Shown in pieces: positions 1 to 11,592 of a stretch of 64,000 nt of DNA (its first letter is position 1; each line of letters opens with the position of its first letter). Source of the stretch: Phocoena phocoena (Eukaryota; Chordata; Mammalia; Artiodactyla; Phocoenidae); contig NC_089220.1 of assembly GCF_963924675.1 (NCBI RefSeq), positions 61,514,639 through 61,578,638 on the forward strand, read 5' to 3'. A model generated the notes under the pieces. That model saw only the letters and a list, made by a program, of their open reading frames with translations, was not told where the DNA came from and searched no databases. The position numbers and the translations under genes are program-made.

Positions 1-1249
1 GATGATAGTAATCTAAAAAATGTTATTGCTTGGCAAAATAAAAATTGGCAACTCTGTTATTACTCAAGATTTTAAAAAGAAATTTTACTGGTCTGTGAAA
101 TCTGGTAATTTAAGAACCATGTAGACAGTATTTGAAGTCAGCTTTTGCTTAGGTTTACCAATTTTCCAAATCCTGACAATAGTTAGTAACTAGTAAATCC
201 AGGAATATTATTTTTTTGAAGAGTAAGACAATCTGAAAAGATAATTAGTTTTAAAGAGCATAAAGTGTCCTCACGGACAGTTCTTAAGAGGCAAAGTCAT
301 CAGTGAATAAGCTTTTGGCATGCGTTCCTTTTCTCGTCCTCTTTGTGAACTCATGGTTGTCAGCTATGCGTTACCACAAAATTGACCCTGGTTCAACATC
401 AGAGACAGAAAATTCTGTAGCATGGACCAGTGTCTGCTTCGGTGAGATATAGTCCTGTAATAAGTAGACATGTTTGTGCTTCCACTATAATTATAAAAAA
501 CTCCAAATTCATCTGCTTCATTGATAAGGAACCACTGAATTGAATGAGATTTCCTAACATCTACCACTTATCTGAAAAGTCAAGAGTTTTCCTCACTGTG
601 ATCTGCACCCCTGGCAGAACTCTGGAGACACAACCAAATGCTTACGAGTCTCACATCCACAGCCCTGGTTTGTACAGATAGTAAATGCCCAAACAGAAGG
701 GCCAGGCCCCAGAGCCCCACTTCCTCTGGGTCCTGGGCATGTCCAGTAAAGAACAGGGATTAAGAGCAATTAATATGTCCTGAAGGGAATGATTTTACTC
801 TGTCTGCATTGATACTAAATTGCCAATTGTTACTCAATCACAAGGCAGAGTATTTAAAACAATGTGAGTGTGTACAATGATATACAAAAATATACTAACT
901 GTTTTTATACAAACACACACGTAATTAATTTGTACAAATCTCATACTCATTCCTTCCAAGAGATTGGCCTTGTCTCTATTTCTAGACAAAAAAATAGTAG
1001 CACACAGTTGGCATTGTTTTGCTTTTTCTTGCTATTTAAATAAAAACATCTCAACTGTAGTTTTGCAATGGCGAAAAGTTAAATAGAACTAGCCTATTTT
1101 CTTAGTGGATCATGAGTTGACTAAAATTTAGAATTGCAAATTATAAAAGGAATGGAGTTTTAAAGATAGCTTGCAGTTAATTTTTTTCAAGAAATCATTT
1201 TTTATTCAATAACGGCATTTAGGGATACTTTAGAGATCAGATAAACTTT
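1..1249. other. AT-rich non-coding sequence
   Basis: No gene or named repeat was recognised here. The sequence is AT-rich with short homopolymer runs. The one open frame above 60 codons (364-567, minus) has no motif and looks like chance. Confidence 0.6.
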
Positions 1250-1340
1250 TCCCTTCATTTTGAGTTTGAGGAAGCAGGTTCAGAGAGGGTAAGTGACTTT
1301 TTCAAGATGGGATAGCCAGATCTAAACTAGATCATCTTAA
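1250..1340 (+). repeat. MIR fragment (core region)
   Basis: The text reads like the MIR core: 'gaggaagcaggttcagagaggg' resembles 'gaggaaactgaggcacagagagg' of the consensus. It is followed by 'taagtgactttttcaag', matching 'taagtaacttgcccaag', and then 'atagccagatctaaact'. Only the central part survives and divergence is high. The assignment is from memory of the consensus. Confidence 0.6.
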
Positions 1341-2486
1341 TACCACTGGAATTGTTTGAATGTTACTACATTTTAATTGTTTGTTTATACTTTTGCAAAA
1401 CAATTCTTTGAAAAAAAATCTATTTCTTGAACAAATATTTAGACAAAATAATTAACTCTGTCTAATGGACAGGTCTGTGGCTAAGGAAAGCCCCATTTCT
1501 TTTATTTGCTCCAGTGACATAGCTAGAGGAATTGGCAAGGTCTGTGTATTGCTTAGTAGGGAGTTTGGCATTTGAGATACAGAGAGTTGCAATGATTCAG
1601 AGACAGCACAGTGGAAAAAGTAGTAGAAATAATGTAACTAATCAGCAGTCCCCAAATTCCCTAAGTTATATATTTTTAAACGTTATTACTATTTTAAGTT
1701 ACTATATTGTTTGCACCATGTTTCTGAACACAATTATTGATTGCTTAAAAATAGGGTATTTGTCTTGGTAATAACTAGGTTTGTTTTTTGTTTGTTTTTG
1801 TATATAATGGCAAGAGAGAAGTCAAATTATTGCTCTTTTTGTGTAATTTTAAAGGAGAGGCATATAGTTCATGGTGTGTGGCTTGGTTACCAAAACCTTG
1901 TCCCTGAGACACATAGAGGAGGCTGCATCTGTAAGGTACGGTGGATGGGGCTGGCTTCAGATTGCCGCCTTTTCTCTTTTGTAGATTCAGGGCAGAGGGT
2001 GTCCACAGTGTGGTTTCAGCACCATAGCAGAGGAAATCTTGGGGTTAAGATATGGAGCCTAGCGTTTGGGCTCCTGTAGAGCTGTTGGGGTTTGGGGTGG
2101 GGAACGTGGAATGTATATTGCTGGCTGGTTGGAATATCCTTCCACACTCTAAAACAAGGGTGAAGGGACTCAGGCTTTGATTCTTGGGATTCCAGGTTTT
2201 TCCTGAAAATGAGAGGGAGGCAAGAGGTCCAGTCGGCCCATTTCTCCTTCAAGTAAGAACTTAGAAAACAAATCATTTGATTATCCCTTGAAATGAGAAC
2301 GTAAGTTGGAGGTTGAGCTGTGGGGCAAGTTGTTGCCGACCCCAAGTCAAGTAATTGACTAGAGTAACACCAGAAGGTCACTCGATGTTTCCCACACTGC
2401 CCTTGAAATAGAATGCAGACTCCTAGTGGCCAGAGACTATTTCTGTTTATTCACCATGTGCCTCCTCTAAAACATGATAGTAACTA
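1341..2486. other. Non-coding sequence, no repeat recognised
   Basis: No repeat family is recognised. The overlapping frames at 1532-2381 on both strands lack domains, and their amino-acid composition looks random, so they are treated as chance. Confidence 0.5.
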
Positions 2487-2884
2487 TGATTAGCCTGCTA
2501 AGGTGGCAGTAACAAAATACCACAGACTGGGTGGCTTAAACAATAGTAGTTTATTTTCTACAGTTCTAGAGGCCAGAAGTTCCTGAACAAGGTGCAGAAG
2601 AGTTGGTGTCTGGTGGGACATCTCTTCCCCCCTTGTAGACAACTGTCTCCTCGCTGTGTCCTCACATGGCCTTTGGAAGGAGAAAGATCTCCGGTATCTC
2701 TTATTCTTTTTATAAGGACAATAGTTGCATCAGATTAGGGACCCCCCCATGACCTCGTTTAACCTTAACTACTCCTTAAAAGCCCTGTCTCCAAATACAA
2801 TCACACTGGGGGTTAGGCTTCAACATATGAATTTGGGCGGGAGCAGGTGTGTGTGTGTGTGTGTGTGTAATTCAATCCATAACA
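2487..2884 (+). mobile_element. Solo LTR, ERVL-MaLR (MLT1/MST type)
   Basis: The body matches the MaLR LTR text: 'aacaaaataccacagactgg', 'gtggcttaaacaatag', 'ctgtgtcctcacatgg', 'ataaggacaatagt', 'ctccaaatacaatcacac' and 'cttcaacatatgaatttggg'. It starts with TG at 2487 and ends with CA at 2884. The flanks are 'aacta' (2482-2486) and 'agcta' (2885-2889), a 4-of-5 match to a 5-bp target duplication. A (TG)n run near 2849-2868 interrupts the 3' end. No internal retroviral sequence is present, so it is a solo LTR. The exact subfamily (MLT1B or MST) cannot be decided by eye. Confidence 0.85.
2849..2868. repeat. (TG)n microsatellite
   Basis: About ten TG units lie inside the 3' end of the MaLR LTR, replacing part of its 'gggggacacaattcag' end. 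Confidence 0.9.
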
Positions 2885-3518
2885 AGCTAATAAAAGTTTA
2901 TTGGATCAATGAATTGATAAAATAAATGGTAGTTATTCAGCAATAATACAAAGGTTAAGGGTGATATGTAATTTTATAAAGTATCTTGCAGCAAATTCCA
3001 TGGTCCAGGGTTTCCCTAAATGTGTTCTATGGGATACTAGTCTCTCAAGATGCTCTCTGAAAATCGGATTTACATGGTTTAAATACGTTTGGAGAACTCT
3101 GTAGCTATATCCCTCTCTTGGAGAGTCAGATGACACATTAGCATAGTAAAGTGTGTGATGCGTACTTCATAAAAGAAACTGTTCAACTGTATTTAGCTCA
3201 GGGTTTCCTCCCACATGTTGGGTACAGAACCTTCCCTCCATTTTTTTTTTGGAAACCTGTTGCTGTTTATTGCCCACTTTGAAACATGCTTCAAACCACG
3301 CTGAAGGGTAATATCCTTAGGCTCAGAGTTGGGAGGGGAGAGGCAAATGGAGATCTCTAGTCCATCCTGTTTTCTATTTACCATTTCACCTCAACCCCAG
3401 GCTCTCAGGAAGTTGGAATCTAGAAATGGACATTGATATATAAACTTAAACTTGGTATCATGGCAAGAACAATAAAAATAAAAGTTGTTTTACTGAGATT
3501 AAAAAAAAAAATTATCTC
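2885..3518. other. Non-coding sequence, no repeat recognised
   Basis: Nothing recognisable was seen apart from a T run at 3241-3250 and an A run before the SINE at 3519. Confidence 0.5.
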
Positions 3519-3757
3519 GGGACTTCCCCACTGGTCCAGTGGTTGAGAATCCTCCTTCCAATGCACGGGATGTGGGTTCGATCCCTGGTTGGGGAACTAA
3601 GATTCCCACCTGCCACGGGGTGACTAAGCCCGGGCGCTGCAACTACAGAGCCCACATGCTCTGGAACCTGTGTGCTGCAGCAAAGAGCCCATGCGCCACA
3701 AGGAAAGATCCCGCATGCTGCAACTAAGACCCGATGCAGCCAAAAATAAATAACTTA
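3519..3757 (+). mobile_element. CHR-type tRNA-derived SINE
   Basis: It begins 'gggacttcccc', carries the 'ccagtggttgagaatcc' box A region and the 'ggttcgatccctgg' B-box-like segment, and ends in 'gcagccaaaaataaataa'. This is the CHR family of cetaceans, hippos and ruminants. Its divergence from the consensus is visibly higher than that of the copies at 50,252 and 53,763, so it is probably an older copy. Its flanks are A/T runs and do not give a clear TSD. Confidence 0.85.
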
Positions 3758-4317
3758 AAAATATATATCTTAGATATGGAAATAATTGTGGAAAGGAGAA
3801 ACCCTTTCTATGGGCGTGGGGCATGGAGGGAGCGAGGGATGGTAGAGGGGGAGGGGGAGAGGGTAGAAAATTCCTTAGATAGAAAATGGAGCTCACGTGA
3901 CTTAGCCTTTCTTGTGCTTTAAAGACAAGTTGAAAGCATATTTTAAATTATTTTAAATTGGTTTGGTTTACAAACTTGTTCACCTTCTAATTAATTTATC
4001 TTAGTTTATGACATGAATTAAAAATCTTCAGTGAAATACATACAAATAATGTTAATGGTACGTAAAAGACACATCTTGGGATAAGTGTCCACCACCAGAG
4101 TCAAGCAGAGAATGAAGACAATTGCATAGATGACTGTAAGTCAAGATCAAAGTTTCTTACATTACAGCTCAAAAGATGAGAGAAGGCTTTTGAAACTTCC
4201 TGAAAGTAGAGTACCTTTGATCAAGAGATGAATCGTTATCTCTCCTTCACGATACTCTCATAGAAAGAAAGGTGGATTGATAGACACTGGCCTCTAAAAG
4301 AATCTATAGCTCATTCT
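3758..4317. other. Non-coding sequence, no repeat recognised
   Basis: A short purine-rich patch (3815-3870, G/A repeats) is present. Nothing else is recognised. Confidence 0.5.
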
Positions 4318-4412
4318 GGGCTTAACCAGAACCCATCACTTTATCTAAGCCTTGGTTTTGTTGTTTGTAAAATGGGGGGGGTTAAACAATATGATTTGTA
4401 AGTTCTCAGCTG
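4318..4412 (+). repeat. Probable MIR fragment
   Basis: The order 'ctaagccttggttttgttgtttgtaaaatgggggggttaaacaatatg' follows the MIR segment 'cctcagtttcctcatctgtaaaatgggg'. Only this portion is recognisable. Confidence 0.45.
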
Positions 4413-4444
4413 GTTTTCACATTCTGTAACTTTATCCTTTAGAT

Positions 4445-4742
4445 CCAGGGTTGCAAACCCCACATGTAAGTTCAAATTTTTGCGTAGCCACATTTTAAAA
4501 AAAGTAGAAAGAAACTGGTGAAATTGATTATATTATTTTAATATAATTAATTGAAATATTAACCTATCAGCATGGAATCCATTAAATATGTTAATGAGAT
4601 TTTACATTCTGTTTTTAATACTGAGTCTTTGAAGTCGATGTGTATTTTACATCTACAGCACATCTCAGTTCAGACTAGCCATATATCACGTGCTCAGTTG
4701 CCACTTAGGCCTCGTGGCTTTCGTATTTGGCTGTGCAGCTTT
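4445..4742 (+). mobile_element. MER3 DNA transposon (hAT type, non-autonomous)
   Basis: The segments 'gtagccacattttaaaaaaag', 'tagaaagaaactggtgaaatt', 'gtgtattttacatctacagc' and 'acatctcagttcagactagcc' run in the order of the MER3 consensus. The terminal inverted repeats are decayed (right end near 'ggctgtgcag'). MER3 copies encode no transposase. The open frame at 4572-4889 overlaps this element and is a shadow of it. Confidence 0.75.
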
Positions 4743-5410
4743 AGACTCAGAGCATTAGAAAGACAAACTTTTCATCAGTATTTGGTAAAGAAAGTAACTT
4801 TATTCTGCTTTTCAATGTTGGTTATTTTATTATATACTACTAGATGTCTAGTTACTGCCATTATCTTCAAGCAGATTTTCATTAAATGATTCCTTATTAG
4901 TTTTTCCCTGGCTCTTTTTTGTTTTTCACGATGGAACAGTTTTCTTTGAGTGCAGACTTGTCATTTATGCCAAACTGTGATGGATTTCTAACTCTTCCCT
5001 GCTGAGGATAACAAGCTTAACTGAATCCATTCATATTCTAATTTAGCATCTGAACTCATGCTTCCATGTATATCTAAGGAAAGTATGTAAATCTATATAC
5101 CAGCTAACTTAAAAAATTTATTGTTTTCTGACTTGTGTTATTATACCAGCTAACTAGGGTGACAATTTTTAAAAATTGGAGCCTTTGACTTACATATTCT
5201 GCATACCTATGTATGTCATACATAAGGCAGTACTTATAGCTGTGTCTATAGTTGAATGTATGCGTGATGTAGATGTAAAGTCACAATTGCACACTTAGGA
5301 ACGCATTTCTAAACTGATGTGTCCAAACTTCCATCAGCACTAAAGCTACTTCTTATTAATACTATATATTTTTCTGTGTTCTTATAAAATATTCATACTT
5401 TGGAGTAATG
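4743..5410. other. AT-rich non-coding sequence
   Basis: No named repeat was recognised. A short direct repeat 'taccagctaact' occurs twice, near 5099 and 5143. Confidence 0.5.
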
Positions 5411-5695
5411 ATGGTCCCTTCTTAGAAGAAAAATAAATATCTAGTTACTAATCCAACATTCCCTGAGAAGCTTTTGCTATTTATTTCCACATACACATCA
5501 TTTAAAATAGAGTAATGCCTAAAACGTGTTTTGGGTGCAGTACTTCTAAGTCTTAAAAATAGTCCCTTCTAAGAGGAAAAATGAATCTCAGGTTACTAAC
5601 CCAATAAAACCTGAGATGCTTTTGCTATATATGTTCAGATATATATCGTTTAAAATAAAGTACACCCTAAAATTTGTTTTGAGTGTCACGTTTGA
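5411..5695 (+). repeat. Ancient ~148-bp tandem duplication, unnamed
   Basis: Two diverged copies lie head to tail with a period of about 148 bases: the shared 'tccctt' falls at 5415 and 5563. Shared landmarks in the same order are 'cccttct..aagaagaaaaat', 'gttactaa.cca', 'ctgaga.gcttttgctat', 'catttaaaata.agta' and 'cctaaaa..tgttttg'. It is not a repeat family that I recognise. Confidence 0.75.
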
Positions 5696-7505
5696 GAGGG
5701 AAAATGTGTGCAGGTGACCAAAACTCTCTGGTTTTAGTGGCATAAAAGTAAATCAGACCTGAAATATCATCAGATGTGTGTGTCTGTATATGAGAGAGAC
5801 CTTTTTGGAACAGTCTGTGTCACGGATTTCAGAGCAGACATGGTAAATCATCATAAGCTGAGGACCACCACTGTGTTTGTGGAGCAAAAACCCAGCCTTT
5901 CTTTGCTGGATAATAAATGATTGCAGGGCTGGAAAGGAGTCATATGTTTCAGACTGGCCAAAGACAAACTATCTTTGAGTCCAGTCTTCTTAATTCACCT
6001 GTACACATCCCACATTATTCCTCAGGTGCTAAGCAGAAGTGCTTTTTGTCTTCGAGGCTGAAAAGACCCTTTAGTTTAAACTACGAACCTTCTCTGGTTT
6101 TCTTTGAGAAAGTAAAATAAATGCTGTAGTGGTTACTAGTTGTAAAAAGTTGTTAAAATACACAAGTTCTGCCCCATTTCCAGTGAAATGCTGTGACTTA
6201 AGAATGCCTGTTTATTGTTACTTCGTGTAACAATATCTATGCAGGTAGATGTAATTGGATTCTCTTTCTCATTCCTTTATGCATTTCATTATCACTTATG
6301 GGCTGTTTCAAAAGGCCAGAGTTGAAACAGCCTAAGAGGAAGAAACTAAATAACTTTTAACTTTTGCTGAGCATGTGGGGCGGGGCAAGAAGGGTCGGAG
6401 GATACAGATTTAAGAAATTTCTCAGCATTAAAAAAAAAAATTGTTACAAAAGAGAAATCGTTTCCAGAATGGGGTTACTATAAGACAGACTGAAGAAAAG
6501 TTGTAATATTATGCCAAATAAACACATATAAAATACTCAAACGTGGTCTGAGCACAGGTTGGTTTGTGTTAATAGCTCATTTCCATTATCTGTCAAGTTA
6601 GATTTCATGCTCAGGCCATGACAGGCTGACAGCCTGGAGGTATTAGTAAGATTATAGGGGTGGCCATCTTTCATAGGACTGCTAGGCTGGACAGTTGTTG
6701 AGCAAAACCAACTGTTACTTGGATTTTAATTAATTGGACTTTTGAGAATTGTGACAACACTTTTGAAGTAATGATTTATGGAAGAAAAATTTCACCTACT
6801 CAGTATTTAGCAGGTCTTTTTCTTAATGCTGATTATATCAGGCAGGCAGACACAGTATAAAATAGAAGTTTAAGGGGGCACATGTTCATGTTATTGAAAG
6901 ATTTAAAAACACAGACACTAAGCTTTTGTTGGAATTGCTATTATTTACCGATGGGATTATATATTTATTGGCATTAATAGCTGACAAAATAGGAGTTTAT
7001 TTATGATATGCTTGGTTAAACTCAATGAGTTACATTTAAAGTAACCGCACACACTTCTTTCTCCTGCTTTGATAATGGCTAGTGGCTAGTAAATACAGAA
7101 ATTATTTAGAAGCACGAGGACTTAAACCTTGAATGCACCTATAGTTTGTGAGATCCCAAACCCTGTTTAAAGCTTTTAACATTGTATTTTAATAATAAAC
7201 TTTTACTATATTAGTACAATGCAAAACAAGGAAGTAAATTGGCACTTGCAAACTTGTTTCATGTATTATTCATAATTGATATCATCATTCTGCTGGTTTC
7301 TTGTTCTGAATCTAATATTATTTTTATATTCACAACAGTCTTGAGGCATTCACTAATTTATCGGATGCCTTTATCTTGTACTAACAGAAGCACGCGCATC
7401 GTTCACATCATAGGTGCATCATAGGATTAGAGAGTATGTTGCTAGCTTGCTTACATTCATATGTTCAAACTCCTGGAGTTTGAACGGTGAGATATTTTTC
7501 TCCAG
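5696..7505. other. AT-rich non-coding sequence
   Basis: No gene or repeat was recognised. An A run lies at about 6430-6441. The open frames 5917-6120 and 7239-7424 show no motif. Confidence 0.5.
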
Positions 7506-7509
7506 CTTT

Positions 7510-8105
7510 TTTCTTTATTGGATAATATTAGGTATGTTCTTTATTGTGACAAAATACATATATCATAAAATTTACCCTCTTAACCATGTTTAAGTGTACA
7601 CTTCAGCAGCACTAAGCATATTTGCATTGTTGTGCAATCATCACCACCATCCATCTCTAGAATTCTTCTCATCTTGCAAAACTGAAACTCTGTACCCATT
7701 AAACAATTATTCTTCATTTCCCCTCCTCCCAGCCCTGGGCAACCACCATTCTACTTCTATCTCTATGACTACTCTAGGTACCTCATATAAGTGGAATCAT
7801 ATATTATTTGTCCTTTTGTGCCTGGCTTGTTTCATTTAGCACAGTGTCCTCAAGGTGCGTCTATGTTGTAACATGTGTCAGAATTTCCTTCCTCTTTAAG
7901 GTTGAATAATATGCCATTGTATGTATATACTACATTTTGTTTATCCATTCATCTGTTGATGAACACTTGGGTTGCTTCCACCTTTTGGCTGTTGTGAATA
8001 GCACTGCTATGAACATGGGTGTACAAATATTTCTTCTGCTCCCTGCTTTCAGTCTTTCTGGGCCAATGCCCAGAGGTGTATTAACTGGGTCATATGGTTG
8101 AAATT
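7510..8105 (-). mobile_element. L1M 3' end fragment (3' UTR and end of ORF2)
   Basis: Read on the minus strand, the order is the end of ORF2 and then the 3' UTR. The complement of 'ttatccattcatctgttgatg' (7940) is the conserved ORF2 segment near 'DEWIKKMW', and 'ggcaaccaccattctactt' belongs to the L1M 3' UTR. The element is 5'-truncated and has no open ORF2. Confidence 0.85.
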
Positions 8106-8965
8106 CTTTTTAAATAGGCTAAAAATGAGATATATCATTTGGGTGCATGGTTTCTACTTCAGTTTGTAGCAATGTTCTTAACTTCAATGTCTCACTTTCT
8201 TCATTAAATGAAGATAACTTTGCTCATTGCCCGATAGTTTTGAGATGATTATGGGAACATTTTAGAGGCAGAATGAATAATTACCTCCTCTTACACTCAC
8301 AGGTAGTCAGTCCTTAATAATTAAAAATAATCTGGATCAGAGGAAAGAAGGTTTATTGTTTGGTTTGAGTTTGGTTGTCCTGAGAACTTTGGCTGGTAAG
8401 GGCACTCCTGGAGAAAGAAACATGATTTGACATGTCCTTAGCAACTATTCCAGGGCTTTTATGAAAAGGACAAAATGATGACAAAGCAGGATATATTTCA
8501 ATTCAAAAATTAGAATTGATTCACACAACAAAAATGAACTACGATGGGATAATCAGCTGCAGGCTGTGGACCTAATTTTGGACACTCAGTCTTGGTTCTC
8601 TGTTTTGTTGGTTTGGTTTCTGAAGTAATGCTCATTATACTTAAAAAATGACAGGAGATGGAATGGGCTGGGAGAAAGAGAGAAAGGTGGAATTTATCAT
8701 TGCTGTTGAGGCCATGGGTAAACTCAGTGGGCTTAGAAATACTCCACAAATGTGCAGTGGTTTTCTTGTGGACTAACTAGGGCAGTTGTAGTCACTTGTT
8801 CACGCCTATGCCCAGGCTGGCTGCCGGGACCTCCACCCTTCTGACGCTGGAGCAGATGGCTTTCTCCTCGGGTTGTCTGGCTGAGGGGGAGAGGAGATCC
8901 TGTCACCATCTGCAGTGTATCCTCATACACAGTGTGATGGTTTCCCAAGTCCTAACCGTGTCTCA
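8106..8965. other. Non-coding sequence, no repeat recognised
   Basis: The strand is mixed in composition, with a somewhat GC-richer patch at 8780-8900. Short frames on both strands overlap each other and show no domain. A short MIR-like piece may lie at 8190-8240, but it is too short to call. Confidence 0.45.
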
Positions 8966-9184
8966 TGTCTTAGACACCTCCTTTGGGAAATCTTCTTTGA
9001 TCCCATCATCCCCAAATCCCCTCCCTGAGCTGCAGGCAGGTCCCTTCCTCTGAATTCCCATAACAGTCTATCTGAGCCCACTGTGGCTATCGCTTTTTTC
9101 TGCCACATGTCCTTCCCTCCCACTCATGGCAGGCTCTAGCTCTTTCATCTTGTCCTTGTCCCACAGCTGGGTCAAGGTCCCAAA
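8966..9184 (+). repeat. L2 fragment (3' region)
   Basis: The order 'cacctcctttgggaaatcttctttgatccc', then 'cttcctctgaattcccataaca', then 'tggcaggctctagctctttcatcttgtcc' parallels the L2 3' region (cacctcctc..aagccttccctgatcccc, tcctctg.gctcccatagca). The copy is highly diverged. Confidence 0.6.
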
Positions 9185-9984
9185 CGCAGACAGGCTTCAG
9201 GACATGATCCTAACAACTGGCCTTCTGGGGACAGAATCGTTTACCTCTGGTCACTCTTAGGCAAGGTCACCTGAAAAAGTAGAGACATGGCCAGAAGACC
9301 ATGGTTCTGTGATGTGATTGGAGTGGGGTTAGGGAAGAGGTTGTATTTGTGTGAATTTGGGGTTTCAGAGGGAATTGGGGTGTCTTTGCAGGGAGCTTTC
9401 TCTTGCCAGTGAACTAGGACCATCCATGTGTCCATTTGGGGTCTGTCTGTCCGTTACTCTGTTGGCACTGTGCCCTCGGCTATCCCAGAGAGAGAGGGAG
9501 GGCTCTGTTACAGCTCTGCCGATAAACTTTTGTCTGCCTGCAAAAGAAATTCTTTTCTCTTATAAATTTCTTATTTTTTCTCATAAATTTAGTGTGATCA
9601 TATCAAACTTCATATAAAAAGTCAGTTACTGTATATTTTCTCAGTCAGTTACTCATACTTGTCACGAGGAGGTTTCCTAGCCAGCCAAAGGATTACTTGC
9701 CAACTGGAAGGCATAGTCAGGTGGCCTAGGACACAAGTCCTGTTCTAAGTTTTGAGAAATAATTCTGACCTGACCTGGCAGAGCTTTGAGGTTAGGTACG
9801 ATATCAGCTGTATGGAGCCAAAGGAGTTACGCTGCTGTGAATGTGGGCTGTCTGACAGTTCCCTGCAATTTCAGGAGAACCAAAGGCACAAGGGACAGTT
9901 GATCTTGTTGTCTCATGTTGCAGCAAAGCAGTGGCCGCGAGGGCACAACCAGCCCTGGGAATGGTGTGGTACTCGGAGTAGTTC
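9185..9984. other. Non-coding sequence, no repeat recognised
   Basis: No repeat was recognised before the hAT MITE. The 137-codon frame beginning at 9752 runs into the MITE and is judged spurious. Confidence 0.5.
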
Positions 9985-9992
9985 CTCCACGT

Positions 9993-10214
9993 CAGCGGTC
10001 CCCAACCTTTTTGGCACCAGGGGCCGGTTTCATGGAAGACAGTTTTTCCACGAACAGTGGGCGAAAGGGGGAGGTTCAGGCGGTAATGTGAGTGACGGGG
10101 AGCGGCACTTGAAGCTTCGCTCGCTCGCCGCCACTCACCTCCTGCTGTGCGGCCCCGGTTCCTAACAGGCTGCGGACTGGTACTGGTCCGCGGCCCGGGG
10201 GTTGGGGACCCGTG
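9993..10214 (+). mobile_element. MER1-like hAT-Charlie MITE, copy 1
   Basis: The ends 'cagcggtccccaacc' and 'ggttggggacccgtg' are inverted repeats of each other. The interior is 'ggcaccaggggccggtttc', 'caggcggtaatgtgagtgac' and 'tgctgtgcggccccggttcc'. The flanking octamers 'ctccacgt' (9985-9992) and 'atctatgt' (10215-10222) agree at 5 of 8 positions, with two of the differences being C/T, which fits a decayed 8-bp hAT duplication. It is about 222 bp long and encodes no protein. The family name (MER1-like) is from memory. Confidence 0.8.
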
Positions 10215-10222
10215 ATCTATGT

Positions 10223-11309
10223 GCTCTGAAATGAACTTCTAGATGTCTAAAACATTACATGAAACAAACCAATTATATTAGTTAAAATATCAGTTTTTAA
10301 AGTCAAGTATCAGTAACGTATATAGGATAAAGCCTTAGGCACGTGATTAGGTGTGAGATATCAGGTTAATACAACAGGATGAAAACAGGTTGCTCTCCAT
10401 GATTAAAAATGAGGAAAAGGTTATTAATAGGAAAGACTGTGTATGTAAACTTCTCTCATCATGTATATATTAGTTAAAAATTAAACTAGCTTCCTAAAAC
10501 AATGTAATTGCTTGATACAGCAAAGGAGACTTGGAGTCAATAATGGTGTACTTGTATTTTAGTAACCTAAGTTATGCAGTTATGGAAAACTTGACTCCTA
10601 ACCTACTGTAAGACAGTCTTGGTTTGACTTTAGTATGATTTGATCCTTCTGTGTCTCCATCATAAAATAATTACCAACCATTCCAAGAATAACAAGAAAT
10701 AAGGAGATAGATGCAGTCCTTGGGACACTAATAGGGGCAGTGAACTAAAATCTATTTCCTAGTGTAAAGAATATAAGTAAATGTTTTCTTTTGGAAATCA
10801 CAGAATCTCCCAATTGGAAGAGATTGTAGAGGCACTTGAGGAACTAAACTCAAGTTTAGTTGTATGATTCCCCCCGGCAAGTTGCAGTAATTCTGCCTGT
10901 ACTTGCTCTCGTTGGATTGGGGACTACATTGCCTTCTGAGGCAGAAGCTCTCCAACAGAAACATACCTGTCCCCAGTTCCAAAAGACAGAGGAGGCAGGG
11001 CTCAACTTAAAATTTGTCCTTCTCCTAAAAATGCTGTGAAGGAAAAATAACTATACCTCTGCATGTAAAATTCCAAATTTAATGTTAAGAGGTGCGTGTT
11101 AAGTAGCGTTTGGTGACGTATGTCCCCAGTACAGACAGATCTTCACAAACAGCCTGTCAGTTGATTCCATAAAAATTCTTTGCTTGATGGAGAATAGACT
11201 AGTGTGACCAGGTTTGGCAGAATTTATCAAGGGAAAAGAAAATCGCACAAGTTTTTCTTTTACTATGTTTTCTTTTTCTTTTTTTTTACATTAGATAATT
11301 TATTTTTTT
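10223..11309. other. AT-rich non-coding sequence
   Basis: Mostly unique. Around 10,795-10,870 the text 'ggaaatcacagaatctcccaattggaagagattgtagag' resembles an old MIR3/core-SINE segment, too weak for a firm call. Confidence 0.45.
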
Positions 11310-11592
11310 TGAATTTTATTTTATTTTTTTAAATATAGCATGTCCTTATTAGTTATCTATTTTATATATTAGTGTATACATGTCAATCCCAATCTCCCAA
11401 TTCATCCCACCAGCCCCCGCCCCACCACTTTCCCCCCTTGGTGTCCGTATGTTTGTTCTCTACATCTGTGTCTCTATTTCTGCCTTGGAAACCGGTTCAT
11501 CTGTACCATTTTTCTAGATTCCACATATATGCGTTAATATACAATATTTGCTTTTCTCTTTCTGACTCACTTCACCCTGACAGTCTCTACTA
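11310..11592 (-). mobile_element. L1 3' UTR fragment (cetartiodactyl type)
   Basis: Segments such as 'ttattagttatctatttta', 'gtatacatgtcaatcccaat', 'ttctctacatctgtgtctc' and 'ccatttttctagattcca' recur almost unchanged in the L1 at 43,100-43,290. The fragment is truncated at both ends and carries only 3' UTR sequence. The plus-strand frame at 11,372-11,686 is a shadow of it. Confidence 0.85.

Noticed and set aside
9752..10165. 137-codon plus-strand frame
   Set aside because: It runs from unique sequence into a hAT MITE and has no domain.
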